Assembly (NCBI GenBank): GCA_022559845.1
Contig: CM040125.1
Coordinates: 325,073,829 to 325,137,828 of the forward strand
Length of the DNA: 64,000 nt
Origin: Amorphophallus konjac
Taxonomy: Eukaryota > Streptophyta > Magnoliopsida > Alismatales > Araceae
Direction: 5' to 3'
In this document: piece by piece, positions 30,952 through 42,708 of the stretch
Numbering within the stretch: position 1 is the first letter of the stretch
How the letters are laid out: each line of letters begins with the position of its first letter
Program-made: the position numbers and the translations under genes
The notes under the pieces: generated by a model
Told to the model about the DNA's origin: nothing
The model's input: the letters and a program-made list of their open reading frames with translations, nothing else
The model's database searches: none

Positions 30952-33288
30952 TGTTGGGTTAGATGGACGCAGTCTATCTCCACAGAGTGTGGATCTAGAG
31001 GGGGGTGAATAGATCAACTTGCCTAATTTAAAAACTACTGTAAGTTCTAAAGCGGAATTTAGGCAAACATCAGTTAAGCTAAACAAAGGATGCTAAACAA
31101 AAGGTCAAAAGTTAGACATGAGCATAAGCGATGCAGTCAAATAAGCTAAACAAGAAATTCCCATCGCACACAGATCACACAAAAACACACACACACTGCA
31201 CACACAATTTTTAGGTGGTTCGGTCAACGACCTACGTCCACCCCACACTCAACCGAGTAGGGCTTCCTGCTGCGCAGCACAGCTTGCGTCTGCTGGGCTT
31301 TACAGCTTGGCCAAACAATCCGCTGATACACAGCTTCGCTGGGCACTACAGCTTGCCGACCAGAGGATCTGATCCTCTGCAACCGCTGGGGAAATACAGC
31401 TTAACCCGTCCAGTGGAGACTACCACTGCAAGACCGCTGACGCACAGCTTGAAGAAATAATGATCGGAAATGAAAGACAGAATCAAAACGAAAAAGCAAA
31501 ACCCAAAAGCAATGTAGCTCTTAAAGAGAAAAGCTCAGCTCTGGTTTTGAACCACGAGACTGAGATACAAACTCTCTCACTCTCACTCTCGATCAGCTCT
31601 CTCTCAACTCAATCTCTCTCACTCTCTCTTTTTCTTCTTCTTCCTCTATTTCTTCTTCTTCTCTGTATCTTCTTCTTCTCTCTTTTCTTTCTGTGGATCG
31701 AAGGAGCCTTGCTGTGGCTGTATAGACTTTCTCCCTTCTCTTCTAGCAGCTCTCTCTTTTGTGGAAGAAGACTTGTTTATATAGCAACAACAGCAGCAGG
31801 CGTGTGCTCTCCACGTTTCCCGCCCAGCAATTTAGACCACGTGGCAGCATGCAATGGAGTGTCAGTACACGTGTCCTCATCTGGATACCTTGTCCTTCTC
31901 GGATCACGAGCCATGTACCTGGGATCACGTGCCCCTCATTAGCTTCTTCAGTCCGATGTATAGAGTTCTCCGTTCACGTGCTCAATGTCAGCAATCTGAC
32001 TTGCTGCGTCGACGCTGTCACTCAATGGCGTTAACGCAGTGATGCATTCCAGTAGCCATTAGCCTCGTCTCTTTAGCTGCTGCGTCGACGCTGCTTAATT
32101 GTGGCGTTGACGCAGTGGAATAGCCTGTGAAGATGAATGCTTCTTCAACTGCTGCGTCGACACTGCTTGCTTGTGGCATTGACGCAGTGGAATAGCCTGT
32201 GAAGATGAATGCTTCTTCAACTGCTGCGTCGACGCTGCTTGCTTGTGGCGTTGACGCAGTGGAAGATATCGTGAAGGCTTCGTCAACTGATGCGTGGACG
32301 CTTTAAGCTCCCAGCGTCGACCCTGTTCCCTTCAGCAACAAGAATTAAGTCATAAGATTTGAGTATGTACATTACAGTGTATATACTTCGTTGTATAGAC
32401 TTGTGAAGGCAGAATGCAACGTACAGACTTTACCCACTGTATGGACTTCATGTAATGCAAACGAATGTGAAGACTTCAATGTATAGACTTGAAAGTCTTG
32501 AAGCCAATGTATGGACTTGAGCAAGCTAAAGGGCTGTATAGACATCGAAGACAGGGGCCGATGTATAGACTTGCCAAACAGTCCAGTGTATATACTTTAT
32601 GCAAGGAGGCCAATGTGTAGACTTGAAAAGCTGAGGCCAGTGTATAGACTTGCCACCGACCATTGTGTAGACTTGATCAGCAAAGACACAGTATAGACAT
32701 CAACTCTGCACATCGAATGTATGGACTTCAAGTGTGAAGACCATTGTAGAGACTATGGTTTCGAAGACAATGTGCAGACATCAAGTTTGAAGACCAATGT
32801 CCAGACTTTGAGTTTGAAGACCAATGTCCAGACTTTGCTCAAATGCATGAGACGCTAACTAAGACGCTGGACTCTGTACAGACTTTGAGCGATGTATGGG
32901 CTTCAAAGAAGTTGGCGATTCAATGTACAGACTTGATGAAGCGAAGCCATTGTACAGACTTCATGCGTTGACGCTGTACACACTTAGCGAGTTGACGCTG
33001 TACACACATCCAATGAAGTGCGTTGACGCTGTAACATGATGCGTTGACGCTGTGCACACTTAACCAATTCAATTGAAATACAGTGTGTGGACTTTATCCA
33101 AAATGGACGATGTATAGACTTATGACAATAAGAAATGCAGACAGCAGTTTATTAAATGCAAATAACACATAGTCAATCTGATAGAGCAATTTCATCAAAT
33201 CAAAAGCAGTTGCCAATCAATCAAAACAATAGTGTTGCCAATGAAATAAAGCAAGTGTCAACATCATCAACATAGAGGGGTCACAACA
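30952..33288 (-). mobile_element. SIRE-C 3' LTR
   Basis: 2337 bp. The plus-strand right third (about 32370-33130), which is U3 on the element's sense strand, holds about 28 degenerate copies of a GTATAGACTT-like motif. The middle (about 32000-32330) holds repeated GCGTCGACGC-type palindromes in three 72-bp units. The CT-rich run at 31560-31700 and the TTTTTAGGTGGTTCG...TCCACCCC block near 31208 are shared with SIRE-E and SIRE-F LTRs. Confidence 0.88.
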
Positions 33289-33302
33289 ATCTCCCCCTTT
33301 TT
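33289..33302 (-). promoter_or_regulatory. SIRE-C polypurine tract
   Basis: The minus strand reads AAAAAGGGGGAGAT directly before the 3' LTR. Further AGGGGGAG-like tracts lie at about 33422, 33452, 34580 and 34684. Confidence 0.8.
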
Positions 33303-34803
33303 GATGATGGCAACCCCATATGAAGTAGAATATCAACAACCTGTCATAGATATATATGTTTGATGAAGGACATGATGTGTTATGCAGATTGAAAGAATTC
33401 AGAATTCAGACATATATGTATTCTCCCCCTAGACAACCCCTAGACAATATTCTCCCCCTTTGCCATCAACAAAGAGGAGGGAAAAATTAAATACAATGGA
33501 GGAATCAAGAGAAGAACTGACTGGCATTCTGAACAGGTAGTTCATGAATAAGCATTCTAAAGCATAGAGTCTTCAGTCATATGAAATTAGAAACTGCTGT
33601 CAGAAAGAGTTCTGGTTTAAAGATGATAAAATTTGGAGGTCATGCACTACAAGCAATAGATAAGTTCACTGTGCATGATAAAACAATAAACCAGAATCAC
33701 ATTTGCATGAAAGATTCAGTTTCATGATATCTTACTTTCATAGTCTCAAAAAATATTGAGAGAACCCAAGTCATGTATTGAAACTAAACAAATTTACACT
33801 CATGAACTTTTCTTTTGAAGGAGCAGCATTATCAATATTAGATCATTTTGAGCATTTAGGTACCATAAGTCTTTCTGCGTAAGGGTATACGTTTATAAGA
33901 CGCCAATACCCCTAGATACTCAACAAGATGGACCATTCAGCCTATGATCAAATTCAACAGAACTGAGTTACACCTTTTGGTGTGAGGGTACACGTTTATC
34001 AGACGCCAGTTACCCCCAGGTACTCAGTGAAGCCAGCCTGCTGTTTTGAACATTTTAAACAGAGATAGCTGATACACTTCATGACATGAGTGTTGTCCAC
34101 TTCTTTGATGGATCACTCAGTTTCTCAGTGATTTACCTGTTATTGCTCTGCCAATATATATATTTTCAATGATTTTCAATGTTTTTCAATATCTTTCTTA
34201 GTTGTCCTTCTTATGTTTCAGAATAACTTGTTTAAGAACAATACATATACTTATCCTCTCTAATCATGATTTTAGATGAGTTTCAGATTTCAGATATGAT
34301 TAGCTTTGTCTGACATGAAATAAGAAAGAGGTTGAGATTTTTATCAATTTTCAACTTACTTATATACTGATTGCAATCTTTAAACTCCAACCATTATAAG
34401 ATTTAAACCATTACATCAGTCTTTGAACAGTTCAAATTCTTATAAATGAAGAAGTCCATTTTCTACTGCTTAGAAATCAGAACTGACCAACAAATTGCCA
34501 TAATGTCAGAGACAAGTATTCAGAGTTAAAGGTTGAATGACTTCAAGAAAATTGAAACCACTCTGAATTTCTAGTAATACTCCCCCTGTCTATATGCATG
34601 CAACATGGCAAGAATTAATTGAGAGAGAGCTTATGCATAGGTCATGAATGAATGATATGCAAGGACATGCAAAGACTCGACAGGCTCCCCCTGAATATAT
34701 GCAATGCAGGACAGTTCTACATCCACATTCACATCCACATGATTTATCCAAGCAATCAAAAACAAGTCCACATCAGAGATTTTTATTCACAGCAATTAAA
34801 CAA
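33303..34803 (-). other. SIRE-C 3' non-coding region with a duplicated ~45-nt motif
   Basis: 1.5 kb between RNase H and the polypurine tract, without ORFs of note. A motif near 33880-33923 recurs near 33983-34027 (103 nt apart). On the plus strand it ends CCC(C)AGNTACTCA-like. SIRE-F has the same doubled motif at about 59041-59085 and 59154-59196. The envelope-like ORF of some SIRE elements would sit here but is absent. Confidence 0.6.
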
Positions 34804-35241
34804 TCATTCATCATGCTGAAATTTACATAAGCCAAGTTCTCTTCTAAGAAACTTAAAATTTTCATTTCCAAGAGGTTTAGTAAAAATATCAGCAATTTGT
34901 TTTTCAGTTTCTATGAAATTCATTTCAATCTCCTTTTTATTTACAGCATCTCTAAGAAAATGATGTTTTATCTCTATATGCTTAGTCCTAGAATGATGAA
35001 CAGGATTTTTAGCAAGACATATAGCACTAGTATTATCACATAAAAGTGGAATGCATCCCAGATTTATCTGATAATCAGCCAGTTGGTGCTTAATCCAAAG
35101 TACTTGGGCTGCACAATTACATGCTGCAACATACTCAGCTTCAGCTGTGGATAATGCTACAGTGTGTTGCTTCTTAGATGCCCAAGACACTAGACAGCCA
35201 CCAAGGAATTGACAGTAGCCACTGGTACTTTTTCTATCTAC
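34804..35241 (-). pseudogene. SIRE-C RNase H
   Basis: Copia RNase H. The domain begins in the RT ORF (AYTDADYAGC), then a TGA at 35242-35244 interrupts, and it continues with KSTSGYC, ALSTAEAEYVAA (catalytic Glu), a CDNTSAICL segment (catalytic Asp), HSRTKHIEIKHHF and IADIFTKPL. Ends at 34804. The active-site residues are present, but the chain is cut by the stop. Confidence 0.82.
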
Positions 35242-36693
35242 TCAACACCCAGCATAGTCTGCATCAGTGTAGGCTAGAAGCTCTAACTCACACTTAGCAG
35301 GATACCAGAGACCTAGTTCTTGGGTGCCTAGTAAATACCTAAAAATTCTTTTCACAGCTTTAAAGTGATTTTCTTTAGGACTGGCCTGAAATCTAGAGCA
35401 TAAACACACAGCAAATTGTATATCAGGCCTAGATGCTGTAAGATAGAGAAGAGATCCGATCATACCTCTGTATAGCCTTTGGTCCACAGGTTTACCTTTA
35501 GAGTCTTCATCCAAACTGGTTGATGTACCCATTGGAGTAGCAATTTCCTTGAGGTTATCCATTTTGTACTTCTTCAATAAGTTCTTTACATACTTGGACT
35601 GAGAGATGAAGATGCCATCTTCTGTTTGTGTAACTTGCAGTCTAAGAAATAGTTTGAGCTCACCCATTGAGCTCATTTCAAATTCATCAGTCATTATTTG
35701 AGAGAATTCCTCACACAATTTGGGGTTAGTTGACCCAAACACAATGTCATCCACATAAATCTGAATGATAAGAATATCTGGATGGCTTACCTTGGTAAAC
35801 AATGTTTGATCCACTATACCTCTTGTGAAGTTCTTGTCGGTGAGAAATTTGCTCAACCTGTCATACCAAGCTCTAAGAGATTGCTTTAAACCATAGAGAG
35901 CTTTATTGAGCTTGTAAACATGATTAGGGAAATCTAAACATTCAAACCCAGGAGGCTGTCTCACATAGATATCCTCATTAATTTCCCCATTTAGAAAAGT
36001 AGATTTCACATCCATCTGCTGAAGGTTTATTCCTAGGGAACATGCATAAGTCAATAAAATTCTTATTGCTTCTAACCTAGCTACAGGGGTAAAAGACTCT
36101 TCAAAGTCAATTCCAAATTCCTGATTGTACCACTGAGCTACAAGTCTGGCTTTATTTTTAATAACATTCCCCGCTTCATCAGTTTTGTTTCTAAATACCC
36201 ATTTAGTCCCTATGACTGTTTCATGATCAGGAGGTGGAACCAAATGCCACACCTTATTCCTGTCAAACGGATTTAGCTCCTCATGCATGGCATTATTCCA
36301 ATGCACATCTTGGAGAGCACAGTCAATGGACTTGGGTTCTATGTTTGATACAAAAGCATAAGCATTCAGTTCATGTTGAATTCTTAAGTGGCCTCTAGTC
36401 CTAGGGGGATCATGCAGATTTCCAATGACATTATCTACAGGATGATCCTTGAGATATCTAATATTTGCAATTGGACTATCATGAACTTGATTTACCTCCC
36501 CCTGAACTGTAGGCTCCTCTTCATTAAGCTCTTTATGTTCTTCTTCATCCTCGGATTTGTCTGCAGGATCTCCTTCCTTCAGAATTTCACCATTGTTTTC
36601 ATTCTTGCATTGACCAACATTAGAATTTGCCAAGGATTCATCAAAAACTATGTGTGGAGATTCTTCAACAGTTTTAGAGTTCAGATTGTACAC
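35242..36693 (-). pseudogene. pol: SIRE-C reverse transcriptase
   Basis: 483 codons. Copia RT motifs in order: GTKWVFRNK, KARLVA, FEESFTPVARLEAIR, QMDVKSTFLNGEI, QPPGFE, NKALYGLKQSLRAWY, the catalytic IYVDDIVFGS, EFEMSSMGELKLFL, SRPDIQFAV and YRGMIGSLLYLTAS. The N-terminal 110 residues are an acidic integrase-RT linker. It ends at the TGA after the first RNase H motif. It is frame-shifted against the integrase part upstream by a small deletion near 36833. Confidence 0.85.
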
Positions 36694-36779
36694 TCTGTAT
36701 GCTCGGGTGTTTTCAGAATAGCCAAGAAAAATTCCTGGTTCTCCTTTAGGTTCAAATTTATCAAGGTCCTTTTTATCAT

Positions 36780-37019
36780 TTATGTGAATGAAACATTTAC
36801 AACCAAAAACCTTGAAGTGAGCAATAGAAGGTTCTCATATGGTGTTTGCTGGGTAGAAGGTCTTACCATGGCTCTGTTAATTACATAACAGGCAGTGTTC
36901 ACTGCTTCAGCCCAAAATTTCCTTGGTAGACCACCTTCGACAAGGAGTGTACGACCTATTTCCACTAAGGTTCTGTTCCTTCTCTCCACAACTCCATTCT
37001 GCTCAGGTGTCCTTGGTGA
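36780..37019 (-). pseudogene. SIRE-C integrase, part after solo-D
   Basis: Continues the integrase core with its catalytic Glu in the PEQNGVVERRNRTL motif (about 36970-37015), then FWAEAVNTACYVINR and MVRPSTQQTPYE. The frame is lost near 36833, where about five codons of the usual KGKKPN region are missing; a GCKCFIHINDKKDLDKF-type segment follows in another frame to 36694. Confidence 0.8.
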
Positions 37020-37024
37020 GGAGT

Positions 37025-39313
37025 TGATGCGGGACGGACACGGGAGACGACACTATTAGGTGCCACCCTCGGACTCTAGATGAAGACGCGACCAGCAGCA
37101 CCCACCAGGGAGACACTAAGCCCGACACTACGAGCTCCTAGTGGCGAAACGTCGCTAACAGAAGTGGAAGCTCACTCGTCATCCCAAGTGAGGGAAAGCG
37201 CGGACCGTGCGCGGTTAAGAAACCAGCGGAGGTCAAGGGTAGTCCGACTCAACTTCCGGACTCAGATCGAGTCACGGGACGGGTCACTCTCACTCTCACA
37301 GCGGTGACATGGACACACGGGCTAGTACCTACACTCTCGACAGCGGCCTAAGACCGTATACTAGCTAAGCAATGTAATGCCAAGGAGTTAAGACCTTTAC
37401 CTCCACGCACCCGGCGTGGCGAAGACAACCCCGGCCGAATAACGGACTCCCGGTTAAACAATATCACAGCAATACAAAGATTTGACCCACTCCACGCAGG
37501 GAGGTAAAAGGCCACATGTGGAGCCCGGGAATCACGCAACTCGGGTTGACGGGAAGCATCTTGATGTCGCCCGGCGGTGCCGAACTCCGCGTTTTCGTGC
37601 TTTCCGAACGGCGAGTTCTGCGGGCCCGCGGGGCCCACGGATGGCGCTGTCCTCCGGATCTGCGGGGTGGGACCCACTATGATGGGGACCCCTGGTGGCG
37701 CGCCTCCACGGACGGCGGTCGGCCGGGAACACCGATCGGGGGTCGATCGGTCCCGATTCCCAAGTCTTGAAGTTGCTGCCCACGGAGTTTGGTTGCTATT
37801 TTCAGGCGCGCGCTCCGGCAAAAACGGCCGCTGCGATCAGCCCCGTCGCCGGAATGCGACGAAACCAGCGCCGTTGGAAAGAGGATTCAAAATCCTTAAA
37901 TCTAGGGCCAGTGGACTCTTCTGAACCTGGGCGGACCTGGGCTTTAACCATTTTCCAATCCTCTGCTCCACAGCTCCCGAAATATCAGATCAGCACATCA
38001 ATTTCCTGTAAATGGCCGTTGACCGCCTACTTACAGTTGGATTCAGTCTTCGAGATCTTCTTAACAGTTGTAGGGTATCAAACCACGGAATTGGGAATAG
38101 TTTTGGATTGTGATTTGGAGGTGGTGGTGATTTACTATGATTTTTGGGGTGACTGGTGGTCGGATCTGGGAACAGGAGGACAGAACTGTAGATGGGACTG
38201 AGAACGATTTTTAGAAAATATGAGATGGGTGAAATAAAAATTAAGAAAAATTTTGGATGAAGGGGGGGATGGGTGGAACCCCCAGTAAAATTGGCCGAAC
38301 TATAAAAAATCAAAAAGTGGATCTAAGGCATGAAACACAGGGCGGGGATGAATCTGGACAGAACTCTGGCAGAACCGAAATGGAAGAGTGGACAAAAATC
38401 AAAAAATATGAAACGAGATCTGAATGGCAAACCAAAATTTGTGACATTTCCTTGGCACCTCTGGAGCATCCACTAAAATCCCCAGATCTATCTGAGCTCG
38501 GGGCTGAGACATGAAATTCGTGGAAGCTTCTGTGATACTGCGCGGGCAGAACTCCGTTGATGGCGATGGCGGTGCGGTGGCGGCTCGTGGCGGCGACGGC
38601 GATCGTCGGAACTGATACACGAGGTGTCACACCTTAGAATGGAAGCCTTCACAGCTTCAAGGGGGAGAGAGAGGAGAGAGGAGGGGGGCGCACCAGCCCT
38701 TGCTCTTGAATTAGTTTGAATCAAATGGCATTAATTCATCAAAATAGAAAATACAAGCTTAAATAGGTTACATCTCACATCCATCCACAACCATTGGATC
38801 TAGGGGATGTGAATGGAGGGTTGGGATGGAGTGTGACACACACACAAAAAATAAATAAAAAACTACAAGGAGGGGGGCGGCCCTTGGACCAAGGAGGTGG
38901 AAGGTGGACTTGGTAGGTGGGGTGGGTGGCCAACTTGGACTTTCCAAGCCACTTGTCCCCCCACTTGGCCCACCTATCTAGAAGCCTCCATTTGACATGT
39001 TGACTGACCCCACATGGGGCCCTTGGCTGAGGTGGCTCAATGGGATGGGGCCTGGGGGGGCCCGTGGGGCCCACGGGGTCCAAATTGCACATAAGCCCCT
39101 CTTACAATCAAAATAGCAAATCGAATACAACGAAATAAACACAAATTAAACACACATAAAGGCTAACTAAATATGATAAATGGGGAGGCTCAAGGCGGAG
39201 TCTCCAGGCTGTCTCCGAGCCAGATGGATGCTGAGGTGGCTCGAGTCGTGCTCCGTGTGCGGTACCGGTGGCTCGGCGTGTCGCGCCGCTCAACTGCTCG
39301 GGTGTCCGCACCA
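37025..39313 (-). mobile_element. solo-D: solo LTR, TRG-B-related family
   Basis: 2289 bp, TG...CA termini on both strands, TSD GGAGT at 37020-37024 and 39314-39318. On the minus strand it ends GTCCGTCCCGCATCA like TRG-B LTRs and has a TATTTAAG box (38758-38765) followed by the same GTATTTTC...GATGAATTAATG tract. There is no interior or second LTR, so it is a solo LTR left by LTR-LTR recombination. It splits the integrase of SIRE-C between the second Asp and the Glu of the active site. The small ORFs inside are not supported as genes. Confidence 0.8.
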
Positions 39314-39318
39314 GGAGT

Positions 39319-40198
39319 ACCTGTGGTTGATTCCATTTGAGCTGCAGAATTCATCAAATTGTGAGTTTTCAAACTCACCTCCATGATCAGATAAAATGTT
39401 TTCAATTTTTTGATTTGTTTTAACATAGAACTCCTAAAATTTTGAGACAGCATCACTCTTATTAGATAAGAAATAAACCCAAGTATACCTAGAAAAGTCA
39501 TCTACCATGACAAACCCATACCTCCTCCCTGATAGGCTGACAGATCTAGTTGGCTCAAAAAGGTCCATATGTATCAGCTCATAGGGTTTGGAAGACAGAT
39601 TTTCAGTTCCAGACTTAAATGACTTTCTAGTTATCTTTGATTGAGTGCATGCATCACAGATTTTGTTTTCTTTCTTAAATGAGACTTCAGGAAGTCCTCT
39701 AACCATGCCATGCTTATTTAATTTGTGCAAAACAGTGTAGCTAGCATGACCTAACCTACGATGCCATAAAAATGCTATGTCTTCTCTACTGGCAGTAAGG
39801 CAAAGGTTAGTGTGTTGAATTTCATCTAAATTTATCATGTAAGTATTATTTATTCTTTTTCCAGAAAATTTGACAATATCAGAATCAGGTTCAAAAACCT
39901 TGCAGCATTGAGAATTGAATAAAACATTGTAACCTTTATCACATAACTGGCTAATGCTAAGTAGATTATAGGCTAACCCTTCAACCAGCATAACATCATC
40001 AATGCAGCAGGTAGAACACTTACCTACCTTACCTGATCCGATAATCCTACCCTTTGTGTTGCTTCCAAAGGTGACAAGGCCTTCTACTTTCTCAGTCAGT
40101 ATGCAAAATTTGGCCTTATCTCCTGTCATATGCCTGGAGCAGTCGCTATCCATGTACCACAAGTTATTCTTGGCTGCCAGGCATACCTGCATACACAA
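39319..40198 (-). pseudogene. SIRE-C protease end and integrase, part before solo-D
   Basis: Starts with the copia protease-type motif WYMDSDCSRHMTGD (the canonical Asp-Ser-Gly reads Asp-Ser-Asp, so the protease is damaged). Then GAG-pre-integrase with the HHCC finger (WHRRLGHAS, CDAC) and the integrase core start (HMDLF, first Asp; FVMVDDFSRYTWVYFL). A TAG at 39434-39436 follows. The same frame then continues to SDHGGEFENSQFDEF (second Asp) and stops at the solo-D insertion. Confidence 0.82.
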
Positions 40199-41098
40199 TT
40201 AGGTAGAGAAGTTTGGAACCCAAGACTGATTGGGCTCCAATGTAAATGAACTAGAAGCAAAACAGGAAAGCAAATGTTTCGGAATCCACATTTGTTTAAA
40301 TGTGTTTTGTTCAGTGGATCCTACAGATTTTCTTCTATTGTTGTTCCTTTTCTTCTTATTATTGTTTTTCTTATTGGCAGCAGCATGTTTATTGACAGTA
40401 CTGTTATTTCTGTGCCAGTGCCTTGGCCAGGGTATGTCCACAAAATTTTGGCCATAGTAGTTCCTGAGCTGGCTTTGAAAATATTGATTTCTAGATGTCC
40501 AGTAACCATACCCATTGACCCAATTTCCACTGTAAGGTCTTTGGTTTTGAGCACCCTGGAATGCAAGACCTGTAAACCTACCCTGAGTTCTAGACCAATT
40601 TGACCTATTGAAGTAGGTTGGCTGTGCATTGTATTGGTTCTGAGCTCTGGGTTGATAAAAATAATTAGGTTGACTCCTAGCAGCACTCCGTCTCCCCTGT
40701 ACTTTGGACCTTGCTGACCTATACACAGGTTTGTATTGGGTCTTCTTCAGAGGTGGAGGTGTTAGTGGAGACTTGGTTACCTTGACCTGGGGTTTTCCAG
40801 ACTGTGTAGGTTGACCCCTAACCTGAGTATGAGCCCTAGGATTCTGCTTAGATGTGCTAGCTCTACTAGGCTCATTAACCTTTTGTTTGCCCTTCTCCTC
40901 AGCACTGGGCTTTTTCAGATTAGCAATTTTGTTCATCAAATTTGTTGAGTTCATGCTAATTAGAGGTCCGTTTTCCTTTTGAGCAACAAATGAAATTGTT
41001 TTCATATCGAATGTTTTTGTTGCACTAGAATTAAGTCATAGACCCTCTTTTCTGAAATTAACCTTTAACCCTAACAAAGCATTTAAGTTATCTGTTCC
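40199..41098 (-). pseudogene. SIRE-C gag-protease spacer
   Basis: 268 codons, rich in Asn, Gln, Tyr, Arg and Lys, with no catalytic motif; it ends in a SWVPN motif and TAA at 40199-40201, in frame with the protease behind it. SIRE-F also has a stop just after its WVPN motif, at 62895-62897. The upstream end joins gag in frame, with TAA at 41099-41101 and TGA about 60 bp further on. In related elements this region is the nucleocapsid-side end of gag. Confidence 0.6.
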
Positions 41099-42649
41099 TT
41101 AGGTCATTTTCTCAATGGTTTTCATTTTATCCTCATTGTCTTTCTGAAGTTCATCAATAGCCTTTTTCAGCTCATTGTTGACATTGAGGACAGCTTCATA
41201 TTTTTTAGAAATGATTTTTACTTCACTTTCACATTTTTGAATCTTCAGCTTCCATTCATCAATTTCATTTTCAAGCCTTAGATTCTCTTCCTTAGAAGCT
41301 TTTAACTCATTTTTGATTTTATCTTCTTCAGAGCATGTGAGTTTCAATTCATCAATCTCAGATTCCAAACATGCAATTTTATCAGTTAGTGTTTTATCAT
41401 TTTGCATGGAATTGATTTTTCTTCTAAGATGCCTATTCTCTTTTCTAATATCATCAACTCTATCAACTATGTCATGATAAGCATCTACCCAATCAGCAAT
41501 TGTGAAGTTTTCAAATCTAGTGATTACCTCATCTGTGTCCTCCTCTCTATCTTCGGAGCTTGTTGCCATAAGGCAAATGGGCTGTTCAGATTCGGCTTCA
41601 CTATCTGAGCTGCTGCTGAAAGAGCCTTCATCTTCATCACTCCATGTGGTGATCATAGCTCTTCCCTTCTTGATTTTCTTCTTTGACCTTTCCTTATGTT
41701 TATGATTGTCTGGACAGTCAATTTTCAGATGCCCTGGTTTCCTGCATTGATAACAGACATTAGCTTCATCTTTCTTTGTAGGTTTAGATTTATACCTTTT
41801 ATCCTTTCGGCCACCACTGTATTTCTTCTGGCAGAACCGTCCTGCTCCCTTTCTAAGAAATAGCCTGAACTCTCTAGTCATCATGGCTATCTCAGATCGA
41901 GTCACATCTTCTTCTTCATTTAGGCTCTCCTCTGATGATGAAGAGCTCCTGAAGCTAGATTTTGTTGATTTGCTAGAACTAGCCTTCAGCACTATCGGCT
42001 TCTTCTTCCTCTCGGCTTCATCTGTCCTTGGCATGTTTATCTCATATGCCATTAGTGAGCCAATCAGCTCATCAGCTTTAGTATTACGCAGGTCCCTTGA
42101 CTCCTCCATCACTGTTGCTTTGGTGTGCCAATTAGGAGTCAGGGAGCGCAGAATTTTCCTCACTACATCATACTCTGCCTGAGGTTTTCCAAAACCTCTG
42201 AGGCCATTGGTTATGACAGTCAGCCGAGCGTACATTTCGCTGATGGACTCATTCTGCTTCATCTTGAAGGCTTCATACTCAGATACAAGAAGATTGGCCT
42301 TCTGCTCTCTTACTTGAGATGTACCTTCATGAATTACTTCCAGCGCATCCCACATCTCCTTAGCTGATTTGCAAGCAGATACACGGGAGAATTCTATAGG
42401 ATGCAGAGCGCACTGGATAGCATTAATAGCACTCCAATTCAGCGTGGACCTTCTGATCTCCTCCTTGGTCCATACATCTTCATTCGGGGACAGCTCATAA
42501 GGTCCCTTGCTGACAATCTTCCAAATCTCCTAATCCTTAGCCCTGAGGAACACTTGCATACGGTTCTTCCAGTATGCGTAGTTTGATCCGTCAAAGAATG
42601 GGGGCTTCGTTGTTGAGTGACCTTCGGCAGTCATCCCTCGAGCATCCAT
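41099..42649 (-). pseudogene. gag: SIRE-C gag
   Basis: Starts at ATG 42649 (Met-Asp-Ala-Arg-Gly), just inside the primer site. Copia gag: KPPFFDGSNYAYWKNRM (about 42620-42560), then a TAG at 42530-42532. From there it is open for 418+ codons: UBN2-type gag (EMWDALEVIHEGTSQVREQK, LRSLTPNWHTKATVM), a Ser-rich segment, a C-x2-C-x4-H-x4-C zinc knuckle (41718-41759), an acidic Ser stretch and a long coiled coil (41500-41100). The length and coiled-coil tail fit SIRE gag, which is longer than that of other copia lineages. Confidence 0.82.
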
Positions 42650-42693
42650 CTCTGCCTATTCACTTCGGGCGATGAGTCCCTGCAGAAGAGTTA

Positions 42694-42706
42694 GGCTCTA
42701 ATACCA
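42694..42706 (-). promoter_or_regulatory. SIRE-C primer-binding site
   Basis: The minus strand reads TGGTATTAGAGCC two bases after the 5' LTR end: a tRNA-Met-type site with one C-to-T change. Confidence 0.75.
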
Positions 42707-42708
42707 AG

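Noticed and set aside
32370..33130. Regularly recurring short repeats resembling a CRISPR array
   Set aside because: Repeats are only about 10-12 bp, degenerate and irregularly spaced, and they lie within a retrotransposon LTR in a plant genome.
33303..34803. Possible envelope-like ORF expected in some SIRE elements
   Set aside because: No ORF above about 60 codons in any sense frame and no signal or membrane segment, here or in SIRE-F 58392-59788.
39108..39501. ORFs crossing the solo-D/integrase junction
   Set aside because: Chimeric frames made by the insertion; the integrase part is annotated separately.
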